Made by a program: the position numbers and the translations under genes
DNA from: Paenisporosarcina sp. OV554
Lineage (GTDB): Bacteria > Bacillota > Bacilli > Bacillales_A > Planococcaceae
Length of the DNA: 64,000 nt
Reading direction: 5' to 3'
Assembly (NCBI RefSeq): GCF_003058165.1
Contig: NZ_QBUC01000007.1
Coordinates: 1 to 64,000, forward strand
The notes under the pieces: model-generated
Databases searched by the model: none
What the model was told of the DNA's origin: nothing
The model's input: the letters and a program-made list of their open reading frames with translations, nothing else
Shown here: positions 7,794 through 16,852 of the stretch, one piece after another
How the letters are laid out: each line of letters starts with the position of its first letter
Position numbering within the stretch: position 1 is the stretch's first letter

Positions 7794-8621
7794 ATGAAGA
7801 TCGTTACACGTATTTTCGTGAGGTTTTTCACTGAGCGGTTTTTCGATGAAGCCGCACAAACAGCTTATTTTCTTCTTTTATCGGTATTTCCATTCTTACT
7901 ATTTATTTTGTCACTTATAAGCTTTTTTCCAGTAGATGCACAGCAAATCTTAGATTTCTTGAGACCTTTTGCTCCAGGGGATTCATTCGCACTCATAGAA
8001 GACAATGTAACGAATATATTAACAGCGGATAAAGGGCGCGTCTTGTCACTTAGTTTAATTGCTGCATTTTGGGTTTCATCCATGGCTGTACAGGCTCTTG
8101 CACGTGCATTAAATGAAGCAAATGGCATGAAAAGCACACTTCCTTATTGGAAAGGACTACTGCGAGATCTTGGCGTAACACTTTTGTTTATGACACTTGT
8201 ACCGCTATCGTTATTTTTACCGTTCATAGAAAGTGGTTTGCACTGGGTGGTATCGTCAGCAGGTACGGTTGATGACTGGCAAGGGTGGATCTATATTTGG
8301 CCAACTGTGAAGTGGGGATTAGGTTCCATATTTTTGTTTCTATTCTTTCTTCTGTTCTATAAAATCGTACCAAATGAAAGGCTTACTTTCCGTGATGTAT
8401 GGCCTGGTGCCTTGTTGTCAGCGATAGGTTGGCAAGTTGTTTCGTTACTTTTTGCAGACTACGTTTCAACTGTGAATTACACGAGATTGTATGGTCAACT
8501 TGCCGGAATCATTGTACTTGTTTTATGGTTCTACTTAACCGCTGTGGTCATTTTATTGTCTGGTTTACTCATTGCAGAAGTTAGGAACGCTCGCACGCTG
8601 AAGGTCAAAAGAAAGAGGTGA
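7794..8621 (+). CDS. YihY/UPF0761 family inner-membrane protein
   Basis: 275-residue integral membrane protein with about six helices; the family was once mislabelled ribonuclease BN. Typical start region FFDEAAQTAYFLLLSVFPFLL. The start at 7794 has TTGGAGGAAC 6-8 nt upstream. It ends 4 bp before the response regulator, so it is likely the first gene of a three-gene transcript with the two-component system. Function unknown; an exporter role has been proposed for relatives. Confidence 0.85.
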   Translation: MKIVTRIFVRFFTERFFDEAAQTAYFLLLSVFPFLLFILSLISFFPVDAQQILDFLRPFAPGDSFALIEDNVTNILTADKGRVLSLSLIAAFWVSSMAVQALARALNEANGMKSTLPYWKGLLRDLGVTLLFMTLVPLSLFLPFIESGLHWVVSSAGTVDDWQGWIYIWPTVKWGLGSIFLFLFFLLFYKIVPNERLTFRDVWPGALLSAIGWQVVSLLFADYVSTVNYTRLYGQLAGIIVLVLWFYLTAVVILLSGLLIAEVRNARTLKVKRKR

Positions 8622-8625
8622 GCAG

Positions 8626-9300
8626 ATGCGCACAATTTTACTAGTAGATGATGATCCGAATATATTAACACTTATGAGTATTCATTTAACCAAAGCAGGA
8701 TACCGTGTTGAAAAAGCACGAGATGCCGAAAGTGCACTTAAATTGATTCCTTTTGTGTGGCCGCATGTAGTCGTTGTTGACGTGATGATGCCAGGTATGG
8801 ATGGGTTCTCATTGACCAAAAAGATTCGAGACGACTTTGACCTACCCGTGATTCTGGTTACAGCTAAAAGTCAGTTGGAAGATAAAGAAAAAGGCTTTCT
8901 CGCAGGTTCAGATGACTACGTTGTTAAGCCGTTTGAACCGCAGGAACTACTTTTTCGAATTGGCGCTGTGCTTAGACGAAGTGCACATCCTAATGAAATA
9001 CGTAGGCAGGTTGGGTCTCTCATAATTGATCGGAAGAAGTTTGATATTTCAAATGGTACCGAAACTAAATGGTTGCCTTTAAAAGAATTTGAATTGCTCG
9101 CACTGCTTGCCTCAAGTCCAGGCAATGTATTTCTACGTAGTGGATTGATGGAACAAGTGTGGGGATACGATTATCCGGGTGATGAACAGACTTTAAGTGT
9201 TCATATAAAACGCTTACGAGAACGCTTGAACGGATTTGTTTCAGACGTACAAATTGTGACGGTTCGAGGGATTGGTTATAAGCTGGAGGCTCGGTCATGA
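8626..9300 (+). CDS. OmpR-family response regulator
   Basis: 224 residues. Receiver domain with acidic pair DDD near residue 8, phosphoacceptor Asp in VVVDVMMPGMDG near residue 51, and Lys in YVVKPFEP near residue 102. C-terminal winged helix ends in VRGIGYKLE. Starts 4 bp after the yihY-like gene and overlaps the kinase by 4 nt (ATGA). The target genes are not evident from sequence. Confidence 0.92.
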   Translation: MRTILLVDDDPNILTLMSIHLTKAGYRVEKARDAESALKLIPFVWPHVVVVDVMMPGMDGFSLTKKIRDDFDLPVILVTAKSQLEDKEKGFLAGSDDYVVKPFEPQELLFRIGAVLRRSAHPNEIRRQVGSLIIDRKKFDISNGTETKWLPLKEFELLALLASSPGNVFLRSGLMEQVWGYDYPGDEQTLSVHIKRLRERLNGFVSDVQIVTVRGIGYKLEARS

Positions 9301-10676
9301 AATCTTTATACAGTAAGTTTATTGTTATGACATTAGCCATTATGGTAGGTAGCGCGACGATTGGTTTTTTATTGGTCAATACATATTACCACCAACAATT
9401 AAAAGAACAAAATGACTTAAAAAATGTAGGAATTGCACAAGAGATGGCTACTTTTATAGAAAAAAATCCAACCGTACCGTTAGGGGAATCGCTTGAGGTA
9501 TTTGGAAGCTCTGGTTATCAATTATTTATGGCCGATGAATCAGGGGATAACAATTTTTATGGTGGTCCTTTTCGAGAATCCTATTTACCGATAAGTATAA
9601 AAGAAGCGGTGCTTAATGGAGAAATCTATCACGGCATGCGTGATTTTCCAAAAGAAACATTTGTGACAGGTTTTTTCTCTAACGAATTGACGAATACAGT
9701 GGGTGTCCCTGTTACGTACAAAGATGAAAGATACGCATTGTTTATTCGACCAAACATTAAGATGTTATTTACAGAAGTGCATATTTTACTAGGCGGTTTG
9801 GCAGCAGCCATGCTCATTTTAAGTTTGCTTGCTATGTTAATTGTCGCAAGAAGAATGATTCAACCAATTACTGTTTTAACGGAAGCAACAAGGAAGATGG
9901 CAAACGAACGTTTTGATGGGTCCATCGCCATTTCGAGTAACGATGAAATTGGCCAACTGGCAAAAAGTTTTCAAATCATGGCTGATCGCTTGAAAGAGAA
10001 TGATCAAGTCAGAAAAGATTTTATGAGTCATGTATCGCACGATTTTCAATCGCCATTGCAGAATATTCAAGGCTATGCTCAACTACTAGCCGATGAGTCT
10101 GTCACTCAGTATGACAGAGCGAATTATGCCGGAATTGTGGAGCTAGAGAGTAAGAGGTTGTCAGCATTGACGAAACAACTGCTGTACTTAACCTCACTAG
10201 ACCACCAATCGTATCAACCAACGATTATACGTGTCTCGGTCAAAGAGCAGATCGAACGGACCATACGTCAGAATGAATGGCGTTTTGAAGATCTTCAACT
10301 GGATGTACGAATGGACATGCCTGAACTAATAACGCAAGGCAATCCAGATATGTTGATGCAAGTATGGGAAAACCTCATAACAAATGCAGTGAAATATAAT
10401 CAGCCAAATGGTTTTATTCATATCAATGGATATGAGCTGGAAGATGAACTTCACATAACTATAAAAGATTCTGGAATCGGGATGACACAAGAACAATCTG
10501 AAAAAGCTTTTGACCGGTTTTACCGAGCAGATCTTTCTCGCACTCGAGAAAAAGAAGGTACTGGGCTAGGACTAGCCATTGTCAGTGAGATCGTGAAGCG
10601 CCACCGAGGTAGAGTGAAAATTGAAAGTGACCTTGGATTAGGAACACTCATTCATATCACGCTCCCGAAACTGTAA
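9297..10676 (+). CDS. Sensor histidine kinase
   Basis: 459 residues: N-terminal helix (about 7-30), extracellular sensor of about 130 residues, second helix (about 160-182), HAMP linker, H-box SHVSHDFQSPLQN near residue 245, N-box ENLITNAVKYN, G boxes DSGIGM and GTGLGLAI. The H-box core SHDFQSPLQ differs from the usual SHELRTPL, as in YkoH-like kinases. Partner of the regulator it overlaps by 4 nt. Signal unknown. Confidence 0.92.
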   Translation: MKSLYSKFIVMTLAIMVGSATIGFLLVNTYYHQQLKEQNDLKNVGIAQEMATFIEKNPTVPLGESLEVFGSSGYQLFMADESGDNNFYGGPFRESYLPISIKEAVLNGEIYHGMRDFPKETFVTGFFSNELTNTVGVPVTYKDERYALFIRPNIKMLFTEVHILLGGLAAAMLILSLLAMLIVARRMIQPITVLTEATRKMANERFDGSIAISSNDEIGQLAKSFQIMADRLKENDQVRKDFMSHVSHDFQSPLQNIQGYAQLLADESVTQYDRANYAGIVELESKRLSALTKQLLYLTSLDHQSYQPTIIRVSVKEQIERTIRQNEWRFEDLQLDVRMDMPELITQGNPDMLMQVWENLITNAVKYNQPNGFIHINGYELEDELHITIKDSGIGMTQEQSEKAFDRFYRADLSRTREKEGTGLGLAIVSEIVKRHRGRVKIESDLGLGTLIHITLPKL

Positions 10677-10750
10677 TACCTCGTTCATATTGGGTTCATC
10701 TTCGCGTGGTAAGATGAAGCCATCTTGAGGAAGGAAAGGTGGACATACAC

Positions 10751-11149
10751 ATGCAAGAAAGATGGAGTATTCGTCTAATTCGAATTGCCGCGGTTTTTGG
10801 TATTATAGGTGCTTATTTAGGTTCACATATGGCGGGGACAGGAGCATACGCGTTCCGTCCGATTCATGCACATATTTTAGTTGTAGGTTGGTTATCAGTT
10901 TTTAGTTGGGGCATATTCTATAAATTATTTGAAGTAAAATATCCGAAGTTGGTTAACATTCATGCTTGGTCAGCGATTTTAGGCGCAATTGGGTTAACGG
11001 TAGGCATGTGGTTCCAAAATATGCAACCTCTGGGATTACCTGAAGCATTTTCACTTGTATTTTATATCGTCGGCGGAACAACATTACTTATTAGCTTTGC
11101 CTTGTTTGTAGCGGTAACTTTCTGCATTCAACCAGCGAAGAAAGAGTAG
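10751..11149 (+). CDS. Small four-helix membrane protein, heme-copper oxidase subunit I-like
   Basis: 132-residue membrane protein with about four helices. The segment RPIHAHILVVGWLSVFSWGIFYKLF contains an HxH and resembles the heme-binding part of cytochrome oxidase subunit I-like small proteins seen in Bacillales. The ATG at 10751 suits the AAGGAAAGG site (10731-10739) better than the GTG at 10739. No partner oxidase genes are nearby. Role unknown. Confidence 0.65.
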   Translation: MQERWSIRLIRIAAVFGIIGAYLGSHMAGTGAYAFRPIHAHILVVGWLSVFSWGIFYKLFEVKYPKLVNIHAWSAILGAIGLTVGMWFQNMQPLGLPEAFSLVFYIVGGTTLLISFALFVAVTFCIQPAKKE

Positions 11150-11163
11150 CTGATGAAAACCAT

Positions 11164-11378
11164 GTGGAAAGAGAAAAATCAGCTGCTATCGTCCTTGGAG
11201 TTTGGCTCATTATTATGAGTGTTTTAACGATATTGGCACCATCTGCAAAGAAGTGACATCGCCTTCCGAAAATGGAGGTCTTCCTGCAACTGCGGGCTCA
11301 GTCATTGCGAACAAAGCACTGGAAGACACTTTTCTACCGTTACGGCACACCGTCACTGGAATCGTGAAGTATAAATAA
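11164..11378 (+). pseudogene. Possible frameshifted small membrane protein
   Basis: Two short reading frames abut. 11164-11256 (GTG start) encodes a 30-residue hydrophobic segment around AAIVLGVWLIIMSVLTILAP. A frame starting at 11253 continues with 41 residues including PATAGSVIANKALEDTFLP and ends at 11378, just before a terminator. Together they read like one protein of about 70 residues split by a frameshift. No good ribosome site is seen. Could also be chance open frames. Confidence 0.35.
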
Positions 11379-11380
11379 AT

Positions 11381-11414
11381 AATGAGGGGCTCGCAACAGG
11401 GCTCCTCATTTTGT
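11381..11414 (+). terminator. Terminator after the 10751-11378 region
   Basis: Stem AATGAGG-GC / GC-CCTCATT followed by TTTTG. Confidence 0.75.
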
Positions 11415-11420
11415 GTATCA

Positions 11421-11465
11421 AAAAAGGATTATCCACTAGAGACAAGCACTACTGGATAACCCTTT
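11421..11465 (-). terminator. Terminator of the YtkA-like lipoprotein gene
   Basis: Inverted repeat AAAGGATTATCCA / TGGATAACCCTTT with one mismatch. On the minus strand the stem is followed by a T run (A run at 11421-11425). Confidence 0.75.
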
Positions 11466-11470
11466 AAAAT

Positions 11471-12238
11471 TCATTTCACGGTATATTTCTTTTTCACGTG
11501 TTCGTGTATGTCGTTACCTTTTGTCACATGCACTTCAATCTCGTAAGTGCCTGCTTCTGTAAAGGTGAATTCTGTTTGATAAACACCCGCTTTTTGTTCT
11601 GGTGCTTCCAACCACGTATGCTGTTCCGTATCGCTACGAACAATATCGTATTTTACGCGTGCGCCTTCAAGTGGTTCTTCTGTTAATGTAACATTAGTTT
11701 CTAACATGACTGCTTCACCAACGGTAGTCGTTCCTTCTTTAAAGTCAATGGTTGCAACGCTCCCGTGATGATGATCTGCGACTTCACCATGTGCTGCCTG
11801 TTCTTCTGTTACTGTACTAGCCGCTTCTTCGCCACCTGTTATTGATAGTTGTTTCGTTGGCATGGTATGCATAGAGCGAGCTGTTACATGGGACGTGATA
11901 TCATAGGTACCATTAGCTTTAAATGTATAGTCAATGGTATAGAGCTTATCTTCGTTTAATGAAGCCTCAATCATCTCTTTTTCGCCAGAACTTATGTTCA
12001 GTACTTCAAACTTTACTTCATCTGCATCTTCAACGATTTCCTTACCTTGTGTAACAGCAGCAGTAAAGGTAACTGCTTCGCCGGCAGCCGCTGTTTCAGG
12101 AACTGTTAAATCAACTTCTAATATTTCAGGCACTTCATCTGACGAAGTTGCACTGTGATCTTTATGTTCTTCATTTGTTCCACATGCACCAAGTACAAGG
12201 GCTGTAAGAATGGACCCTATCGCTAAAAATCGTTTCAT
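11471..12238 (-). CDS. Lipoprotein with two YtkA/FixH-like beta domains
   Basis: 255 residues; signal peptide with lipobox LGAC (Cys19). Two similar beta-sandwich halves: about residues 40-130 (VDLTVPETAAAGEAVTF...) and 160-255 (ATIDFKEGTTTVGEAVML...), both ending with a GTYxIxxHVT pattern, which suggests internal duplication. A His-rich linker (DHHHG) joins them and could bind metal. Extracytoplasmic. YtkA-like proteins are often near copper or cytochrome oxidase genes; here only the small 10751 membrane protein offers such context. Confidence 0.75.
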   Translation of the reverse strand: MKRFLAIGSILTALVLGACGTNEEHKDHSATSSDEVPEILEVDLTVPETAAAGEAVTFTAAVTQGKEIVEDADEVKFEVLNISSGEKEMIEASLNEDKLYTIDYTFKANGTYDITSHVTARSMHTMPTKQLSITGGEEAASTVTEEQAAHGEVADHHHGSVATIDFKEGTTTVGEAVMLETNVTLTEEPLEGARVKYDIVRSDTEQHTWLEAPEQKAGVYQTEFTFTEAGTYEIEVHVTKGNDIHEHVKKKYTVK

Positions 12239-12388
12239 CTGTCATGCTCCTCGTTTTCGTTGTTTGAAGCCATTGTATCAAATAATCACGGAAACAGCTG
12301 TGACAAAACTCGAAACGTGTGATTGCATGGAAAAGAATGTCATAAAAAAGACACACAGGTGTATTTGTAGTTGTTTAGCCAATGAAAA

Positions 12389-12952
12389 CTATAGGGGTTT
12401 TAACATGTGATGAAAGTTACCACCATAGATTTCCCAAGGTTCTGCTTTGTGGTAGCCAATACGCTCATATAAGCGGATGGCAGCTTCTTTTTCAAGTTCT
12501 ACGTTGAGAGCTACTTTAGAAAAGCCAAAATCACGAGCAATTTCTTCAGCTTCAGTTAGCAATAAACTACCGATGCCTAGTCCTCGGAATTCAGGGTTAA
12601 CGCAGACTGTATCGATATAGTATTCGTCTATACGTGCTTCTGGTGGAATGACGATGTTGTCGCCCGTTTTCAGCCGCAACCAATTAACTAATTTAGAATC
12701 TAACTCAATGGCGTCTAATCCAGAATAGAGCACCATCACGCCCATAATCTCATCGGCTTTTTCTGCAATGATCGTCTTTAAATACGAATGACGATTGTCT
12801 TCACGTCTAAATAACTGAATGAGCTCTTGCTGTACGGCAGTAGAATCAGTTTCTCCAGTCATTTGTTCAGCGATGCTACCAATCGCATCGATGATGAGCG
12901 GGACGGCACCTTCTGCATCTGCAGGTCTTGCTTTTCGTATATTTATGTTCAT
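12389..12952 (-). CDS. GNAT-family N-acetyltransferase
   Basis: 187 residues. Acetyl-CoA-binding motif A is visible in VNPEFRGLGIGSLLLTEAEEIA near residue 125, preceded by the VCV strand, and followed by ALNVELEKEAAIRLYERIGY, the usual C-terminal GNAT ending. The start at 12952 (MNINIRKAR) has AAGGAG 8 nt upstream; the longer in-frame start has none. Acceptor substrate unknown; monocistronic. Confidence 0.85.
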   Translation of the reverse strand: MNINIRKARPADAEGAVPLIIDAIGSIAEQMTGETDSTAVQQELIQLFRREDNRHSYLKTIIAEKADEIMGVMVLYSGLDAIELDSKLVNWLRLKTGDNIVIPPEARIDEYYIDTVCVNPEFRGLGIGSLLLTEAEEIARDFGFSKVALNVELEKEAAIRLYERIGYHKAEPWEIYGGNFHHMLKPL

Positions 12953-13055
12953 GTCAATCAACTCCTTGTTGACACTATACCAAAAATATTGAAGTTCCAT
13001 CTATAGCGGGGTTCATGGTAATCTAGAACTATTAAAATAGAGGAGGATGATGGTC

Positions 13056-13997
13056 ATGGTTCAATCGAATAAAACCCACGTCCTCACTTACGGGGATGCA
13101 TTTGTCGACTACATTGCAGACGATACAACAAATTCATCATTTTCAATGTTTTTAGGCGGGGCGACAGTCAATGTAGCCGTAGGTGTTGCCCGATTAGGGG
13201 TGCCTTCCGCGTTTATTACCATTACAGGAGACGATGCAACTTCTGACTTTATTCGAGGTGAACTTGAAGCTGAGGATGTCATTATGGATTATGCAATACT
13301 TGAGCCTGAAAAGCGTGTGAGTGGAGTATATGTTCATTTAACAGAAGACCATGATCGTATTTTCCATCGCTATATTGATGAGGCACCAGATATCCAAGTA
13401 GCTGTGCACGACTTAAAGGAAGAAGCATTCCAAAAGGCATCCATTCTAAATTTGTGTTCAGGAACGATGTTTCAACCGACAGCGCTGGAAACTTCTCGAA
13501 AAGCAGTAGAATACGCGAAGAAGAATGATGTATTGTTTTCCTTCGATACAAATATTCGTCCCTTACGTTGGAAAAGTGAAGCTGAATGTCGGGAAACGAT
13601 TTTATCATTTTTCAAGGATGCAGATTTGTTGAAGTTCACAGAAGACGAACTGACGTTTTTAACTGAAACGAATTCAGTTGAAGAAGGCCTTGCAAAGATT
13701 GCCCATCTGGACATCCCTGTTATCTTAATTACTGCGGGAGCAGCCGGTACTTATGCAGTTTTAAATAGACAAGTTCAACATGTTCCAGTTGAACCCGTCG
13801 TTGCTGTGGATACATCAGGAGCGGGCGATGCTTTTATGGCAGGCGTTTTGCGGTATGTGCATATAAATGGTTTGCCGACAACTATGGAGTCATTAGTTAG
13901 TTGTACGGAATTTGCAAATCATCTAGGAGCACTTGCTGCCACAAAAGCGGGTGCATTAACGGCTTTGCCAAGACTGAGTGAATTGAAGATAACATAA
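13056..13997 (+). CDS. PfkB-family sugar kinase (fructokinase-like)
   Basis: 313-residue ribokinase-fold kinase. GG motif in FLGGATVNVAVGVARLG near residue 32; catalytic anion hole and base in VDTSGAGDAFMAGVL near residue 250. Closest in style to fructokinase or 2-keto-3-deoxygluconate kinase, but substrate cannot be fixed. AGGAGG at 13041 suits the ATG at 13056 (9-nt spacing) rather than the ATG at 13047, which abuts it. Single gene with its own terminator. Confidence 0.85.
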   Translation: MVQSNKTHVLTYGDAFVDYIADDTTNSSFSMFLGGATVNVAVGVARLGVPSAFITITGDDATSDFIRGELEAEDVIMDYAILEPEKRVSGVYVHLTEDHDRIFHRYIDEAPDIQVAVHDLKEEAFQKASILNLCSGTMFQPTALETSRKAVEYAKKNDVLFSFDTNIRPLRWKSEAECRETILSFFKDADLLKFTEDELTFLTETNSVEEGLAKIAHLDIPVILITAGAAGTYAVLNRQVQHVPVEPVVAVDTSGAGDAFMAGVLRYVHINGLPTTMESLVSCTEFANHLGALAATKAGALTALPRLSELKIT

Positions 13998-14036
13998 AAA
14001 TCGCCCGTTGACTGTTCTGTCAGCGAGCGATTTTTT
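13996..14036 (+). terminator. Terminator of the PfkB gene, probably bidirectional
   Basis: Stem AAAAATCGC-CG / CG-GCGATTTTT followed by T on both strands; it also lies just behind the ykoC stop on the minus strand. Confidence 0.85.
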
Positions 14037-14041
14037 ATGGA

Positions 14042-14803
14042 TTAGTGTAACAAAAATCCTGCTACACCACTGCCTATTAACAACACCATTATGATTGTGG
14101 CGAGTAGCCAATCACGGGCGTTTATGGAAATCGGTTCGTAATACGCCGAACGTCGCTCGCCGGTAAAGCCCCGTGCTTCCATAGCAAAAGCAGACCTTTC
14201 CGCACGGCGAACAGCTCCCGCGAGTAATGGAATTAACAATCTACGCATACCTAGTAATCGTTGCCAGACATGCTTTTCTTCTCCAACTCCCCGTAATCGG
14301 TGCGCATGACGAATAAGAATGAACTCATCCTTCACAACGGGTAAAAATTGGTATCCAACCATTACTCCATAAGCAAGTTTTGGAGACAGACGCAACTGTT
14401 GCATAAGACTCATCACAAATTTGACTGGGTCTGTTGTCAAAGCAAATAACAAAGACATTGATGAGAAAGCGAAGACACGAAACGATAATGATAACGCCGT
14501 ATTCCACTGAGTATTTGTCACTTCAAACTTTCCCCAAGTCCAGATGACATGTCCACTTGTATCAGCCGCAAAAAGTAAGGTAGTCCACAAATAACCGATA
14601 GCGGTAAAGGCGATGGGAATCATGAACAGTGACCAGACTTTCCAATTCACTCTACTGAATAACAGTTGAAGCAGGATAACCCCCAGGAAGAATAGCAAAG
14701 GGGTCCATGGATTGAAAAACCACGCCAGAGTCAACATGGAAACTAGAACTATAATAAATTTTAGACTTGGATTCATATCGTGTAACCATGTGCGACTAGT
14801 CAT
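14042..14803 (-). CDS. ykoC: ECF-type transporter, transmembrane coupling protein (EcfT)
   Basis: 253-residue CbiQ/EcfT membrane protein with about five helices; the coupling region includes the family motif ARG in AMEARGFTGERR near residue 210, which contacts the ATPase. Start at 14803 with TTGGAGTG 7 nt upstream; overlaps ykoD by 8 nt. Last gene of ykoFEDC, the thiamine/hydroxymethylpyrimidine-related importer of B. subtilis. Confidence 0.9.
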   Translation of the reverse strand: MTSRTWLHDMNPSLKFIIVLVSMLTLAWFFNPWTPLLFFLGVILLQLLFSRVNWKVWSLFMIPIAFTAIGYLWTTLLFAADTSGHVIWTWGKFEVTNTQWNTALSLSFRVFAFSSMSLLFALTTDPVKFVMSLMQQLRLSPKLAYGVMVGYQFLPVVKDEFILIRHAHRLRGVGEEKHVWQRLLGMRRLLIPLLAGAVRRAERSAFAMEARGFTGERRSAYYEPISINARDWLLATIIMVLLIGSGVAGFLLH

Positions 14804-16268
14804 GTAAACACACTCCAATCGGTGCCACTAGTTGATGTTTTTCTAATAACTTTTCTTGCAGCCACATCACATCATTGTCAAAACGCCCAGTCAATTGCCC
14901 GTGGTTCATTAAGAAAATGGTATCTGCAATGGCTGCTGCAAAGGTCATATCATGTGTCACGATTAAGATAGCAAATCCTTCTTTTGCACGAGCATTGATT
15001 AAATGAAACAATTCTTTCAGCGCTGCTTCATCTTGTCCAGATGTAGGTTCATCTAGTAAGAGTACAGGTCTTTTATCTGAAAGCATCGTCCCAATCGCAA
15101 CGCGGCGTTTTTGCCCATGGCTGACCGAGAAAGGGTGAGCTTGCTCAATTTCGTTCAAGCGTAAACGAGTCATAATGTCTGTAATCTCTTCTTCTTTTGT
15201 GTTATTTGAAAATCGGATTTCGTCTTTTACGCGTTGCGTGACAAATAACTGTTCAGGTGATTGTGGAACGTAACCCGGAAGCATGGTGCCACTTTTTATA
15301 GTGCCATCCGATTTTTTCAAAATGCCACATATGGTTTTTAAAAGAGAGGACTTGCCACTGCCATTTGGACCTGCAAGTACGGCAATTTCTCCGCGTTGTA
15401 ATTGGAATGAAACGTCCTTCAATAACTGTTTACCTTTCACGTGTACATGTACGTTTTTTGCTTCTAAAGCCACTTCTGGTTGAATAGCCGAAACGCGTTT
15501 TGGAAAGGTAATGCATGGTTTTGTTGGATTCAATTCTATAGGGAGGTCTCCTGATGCACGAACGTGAATAGCACGATCAAAAAAAGTTCCCCATAAATCG
15601 AGTTGGTGCTCGACCGCGACAATTGTTAATGGGTATGACCATTTCAAGGTATCGAGCCACTCTACATAGTGTTTTGCAGTTAACGGATCTAGGTGGGCAA
15701 GCGGTTCATCTAGCAATAACACTTCTGGTTGCATAAGAATTGCACATGCTGTTGCCACTCGTTGTTTCATTCCCCCAGAAAGAGTTTGTATGGTCGTTTT
15801 TCGGAATTGTGTAAGACCAGTCATTTCAAGTGTCTCCGTGATGCGATGCTCCATTTCAGGTCGAGTTACATGCAAGTTTTCTAATGTAAAAGCCATTTCC
15901 TGTTCAACTGTTGGCATACAGAACTGTGTATCTGGATCTTGAAACACAGTAGCGACGCGGTGGTTGATTTCACCAGGAGCAAAACATGCAGCATCGCGTT
16001 GCCAAAGTGTTATTGAACCTTCAAGGTCACCATCGCAATTGTCAGGATACAAGCGATTCATTAAATACAATAAAGTGCTTTTCCCGCAACCACTAGGACC
16101 ATATAAAGCTACACGTTCCCCAGCTTGTATGGAGAAAGAAATATTTCTAAATACTGGCGATTCATCTTCTGGAAATTGAAAAGTGAAATCTTTAAAATCA
16201 ATGATTACCGGCGTAGCTACTATTTCAACTTGAGATTTTTTACTGAGGGTATTAACCAATAACCTCAC
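14796..16268 (-). CDS. ykoD: ECF-type transporter, tandem-domain ATPase
   Basis: 490 residues with two complete ABC ATPase domains: Walker A GPSGCGKST (about residue 59) and GPNGSGKSS (about 310); signatures LSGGMKQRV and VSHGQKRRV; Walker B LLLDEPLAHLD and LLLDEPTSGQD. The fused ATPase is typical of YkoD. A GTG start at 16268 overlaps the end of ykoE; the true start could be a few codons further in (TTG) because the best ribosome site lies within the overlap. Confidence 0.92.
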   Translation of the reverse strand: MRLLVNTLSKKSQVEIVATPVIIDFKDFTFQFPEDESPVFRNISFSIQAGERVALYGPSGCGKSTLLYLMNRLYPDNCDGDLEGSITLWQRDAACFAPGEINHRVATVFQDPDTQFCMPTVEQEMAFTLENLHVTRPEMEHRITETLEMTGLTQFRKTTIQTLSGGMKQRVATACAILMQPEVLLLDEPLAHLDPLTAKHYVEWLDTLKWSYPLTIVAVEHQLDLWGTFFDRAIHVRASGDLPIELNPTKPCITFPKRVSAIQPEVALEAKNVHVHVKGKQLLKDVSFQLQRGEIAVLAGPNGSGKSSLLKTICGILKKSDGTIKSGTMLPGYVPQSPEQLFVTQRVKDEIRFSNNTKEEEITDIMTRLRLNEIEQAHPFSVSHGQKRRVAIGTMLSDKRPVLLLDEPTSGQDEAALKELFHLINARAKEGFAILIVTHDMTFAAAIADTIFLMNHGQLTGRFDNDVMWLQEKLLEKHQLVAPIGVCLHD

Positions 16269-16851
16269 CTTTTATCTTGTGATTTTTACCTGTATCACGG
16301 GAAATGGAGTAGCCACGAAGAGCCCCAGTAGCGAGTAAACCATCCGATAAATATTTGCCACCTAAGCCAGCAATGACAGCACCACTTATGACACGAAGCG
16401 TAAACATTAAGACTAACAAGGAAGGATCAAGTGCTGCGTAACCAGACACCAAGAAGCCATAAGCAAAACTAAAGACTGCGGAACCGACACCTGCTAAACA
16501 AAGCACCCACCAGTCATAACGTTTGTAACCAGTCGCAGCAAATGCTGCCTCAGCTCCTAGTCCCTGAACAAGTCCTGTTAAAATCAATCGAGGACCTACT
16601 GCATTACCAATCATCACTTCAATCATTGCGGCCATCGTTTCAGACAACAAAGCGGCACCTGGTTTGCGGATGATGTAGGCGCAGATAATCGAGACAATAA
16701 ACCAAATTCCAAATATCCATTCATACGCAATCGGACCAATCACACCCGCCCAAATGTTTCCGACTTGGACAAATAGTAAATACACGACTGCAAAAACAAC
16801 TGCAAATACGGACATTAAGACGACTTCTTTTAGTTTCCATGATTTCAACAT
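16252..16851 (-). CDS. ykoE: ECF transporter substrate-binding membrane component
   Basis: 199-residue S-component with about five to six helices (YkoE family), predicted to bind a thiamine precursor such as hydroxymethylpyrimidine. AAAGGAG lies 9 nt before the ATG at 16851; the ATG at 16860 directly abuts it and is less likely. Starts 2 nt beyond the ykoF stop and overlaps ykoD. TPP-riboswitch control supports the vitamin B1 assignment. Confidence 0.9.
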   Translation of the reverse strand: MLKSWKLKEVVLMSVFAVVFAVVYLLFVQVGNIWAGVIGPIAYEWIFGIWFIVSIICAYIIRKPGAALLSETMAAMIEVMIGNAVGPRLILTGLVQGLGAEAAFAATGYKRYDWWVLCLAGVGSAVFSFAYGFLVSGYAALDPSLLVLMFTLRVISGAVIAGLGGKYLSDGLLATGALRGYSISRDTGKNHKIKGEVIG

Positions 16852-16852
16852 A

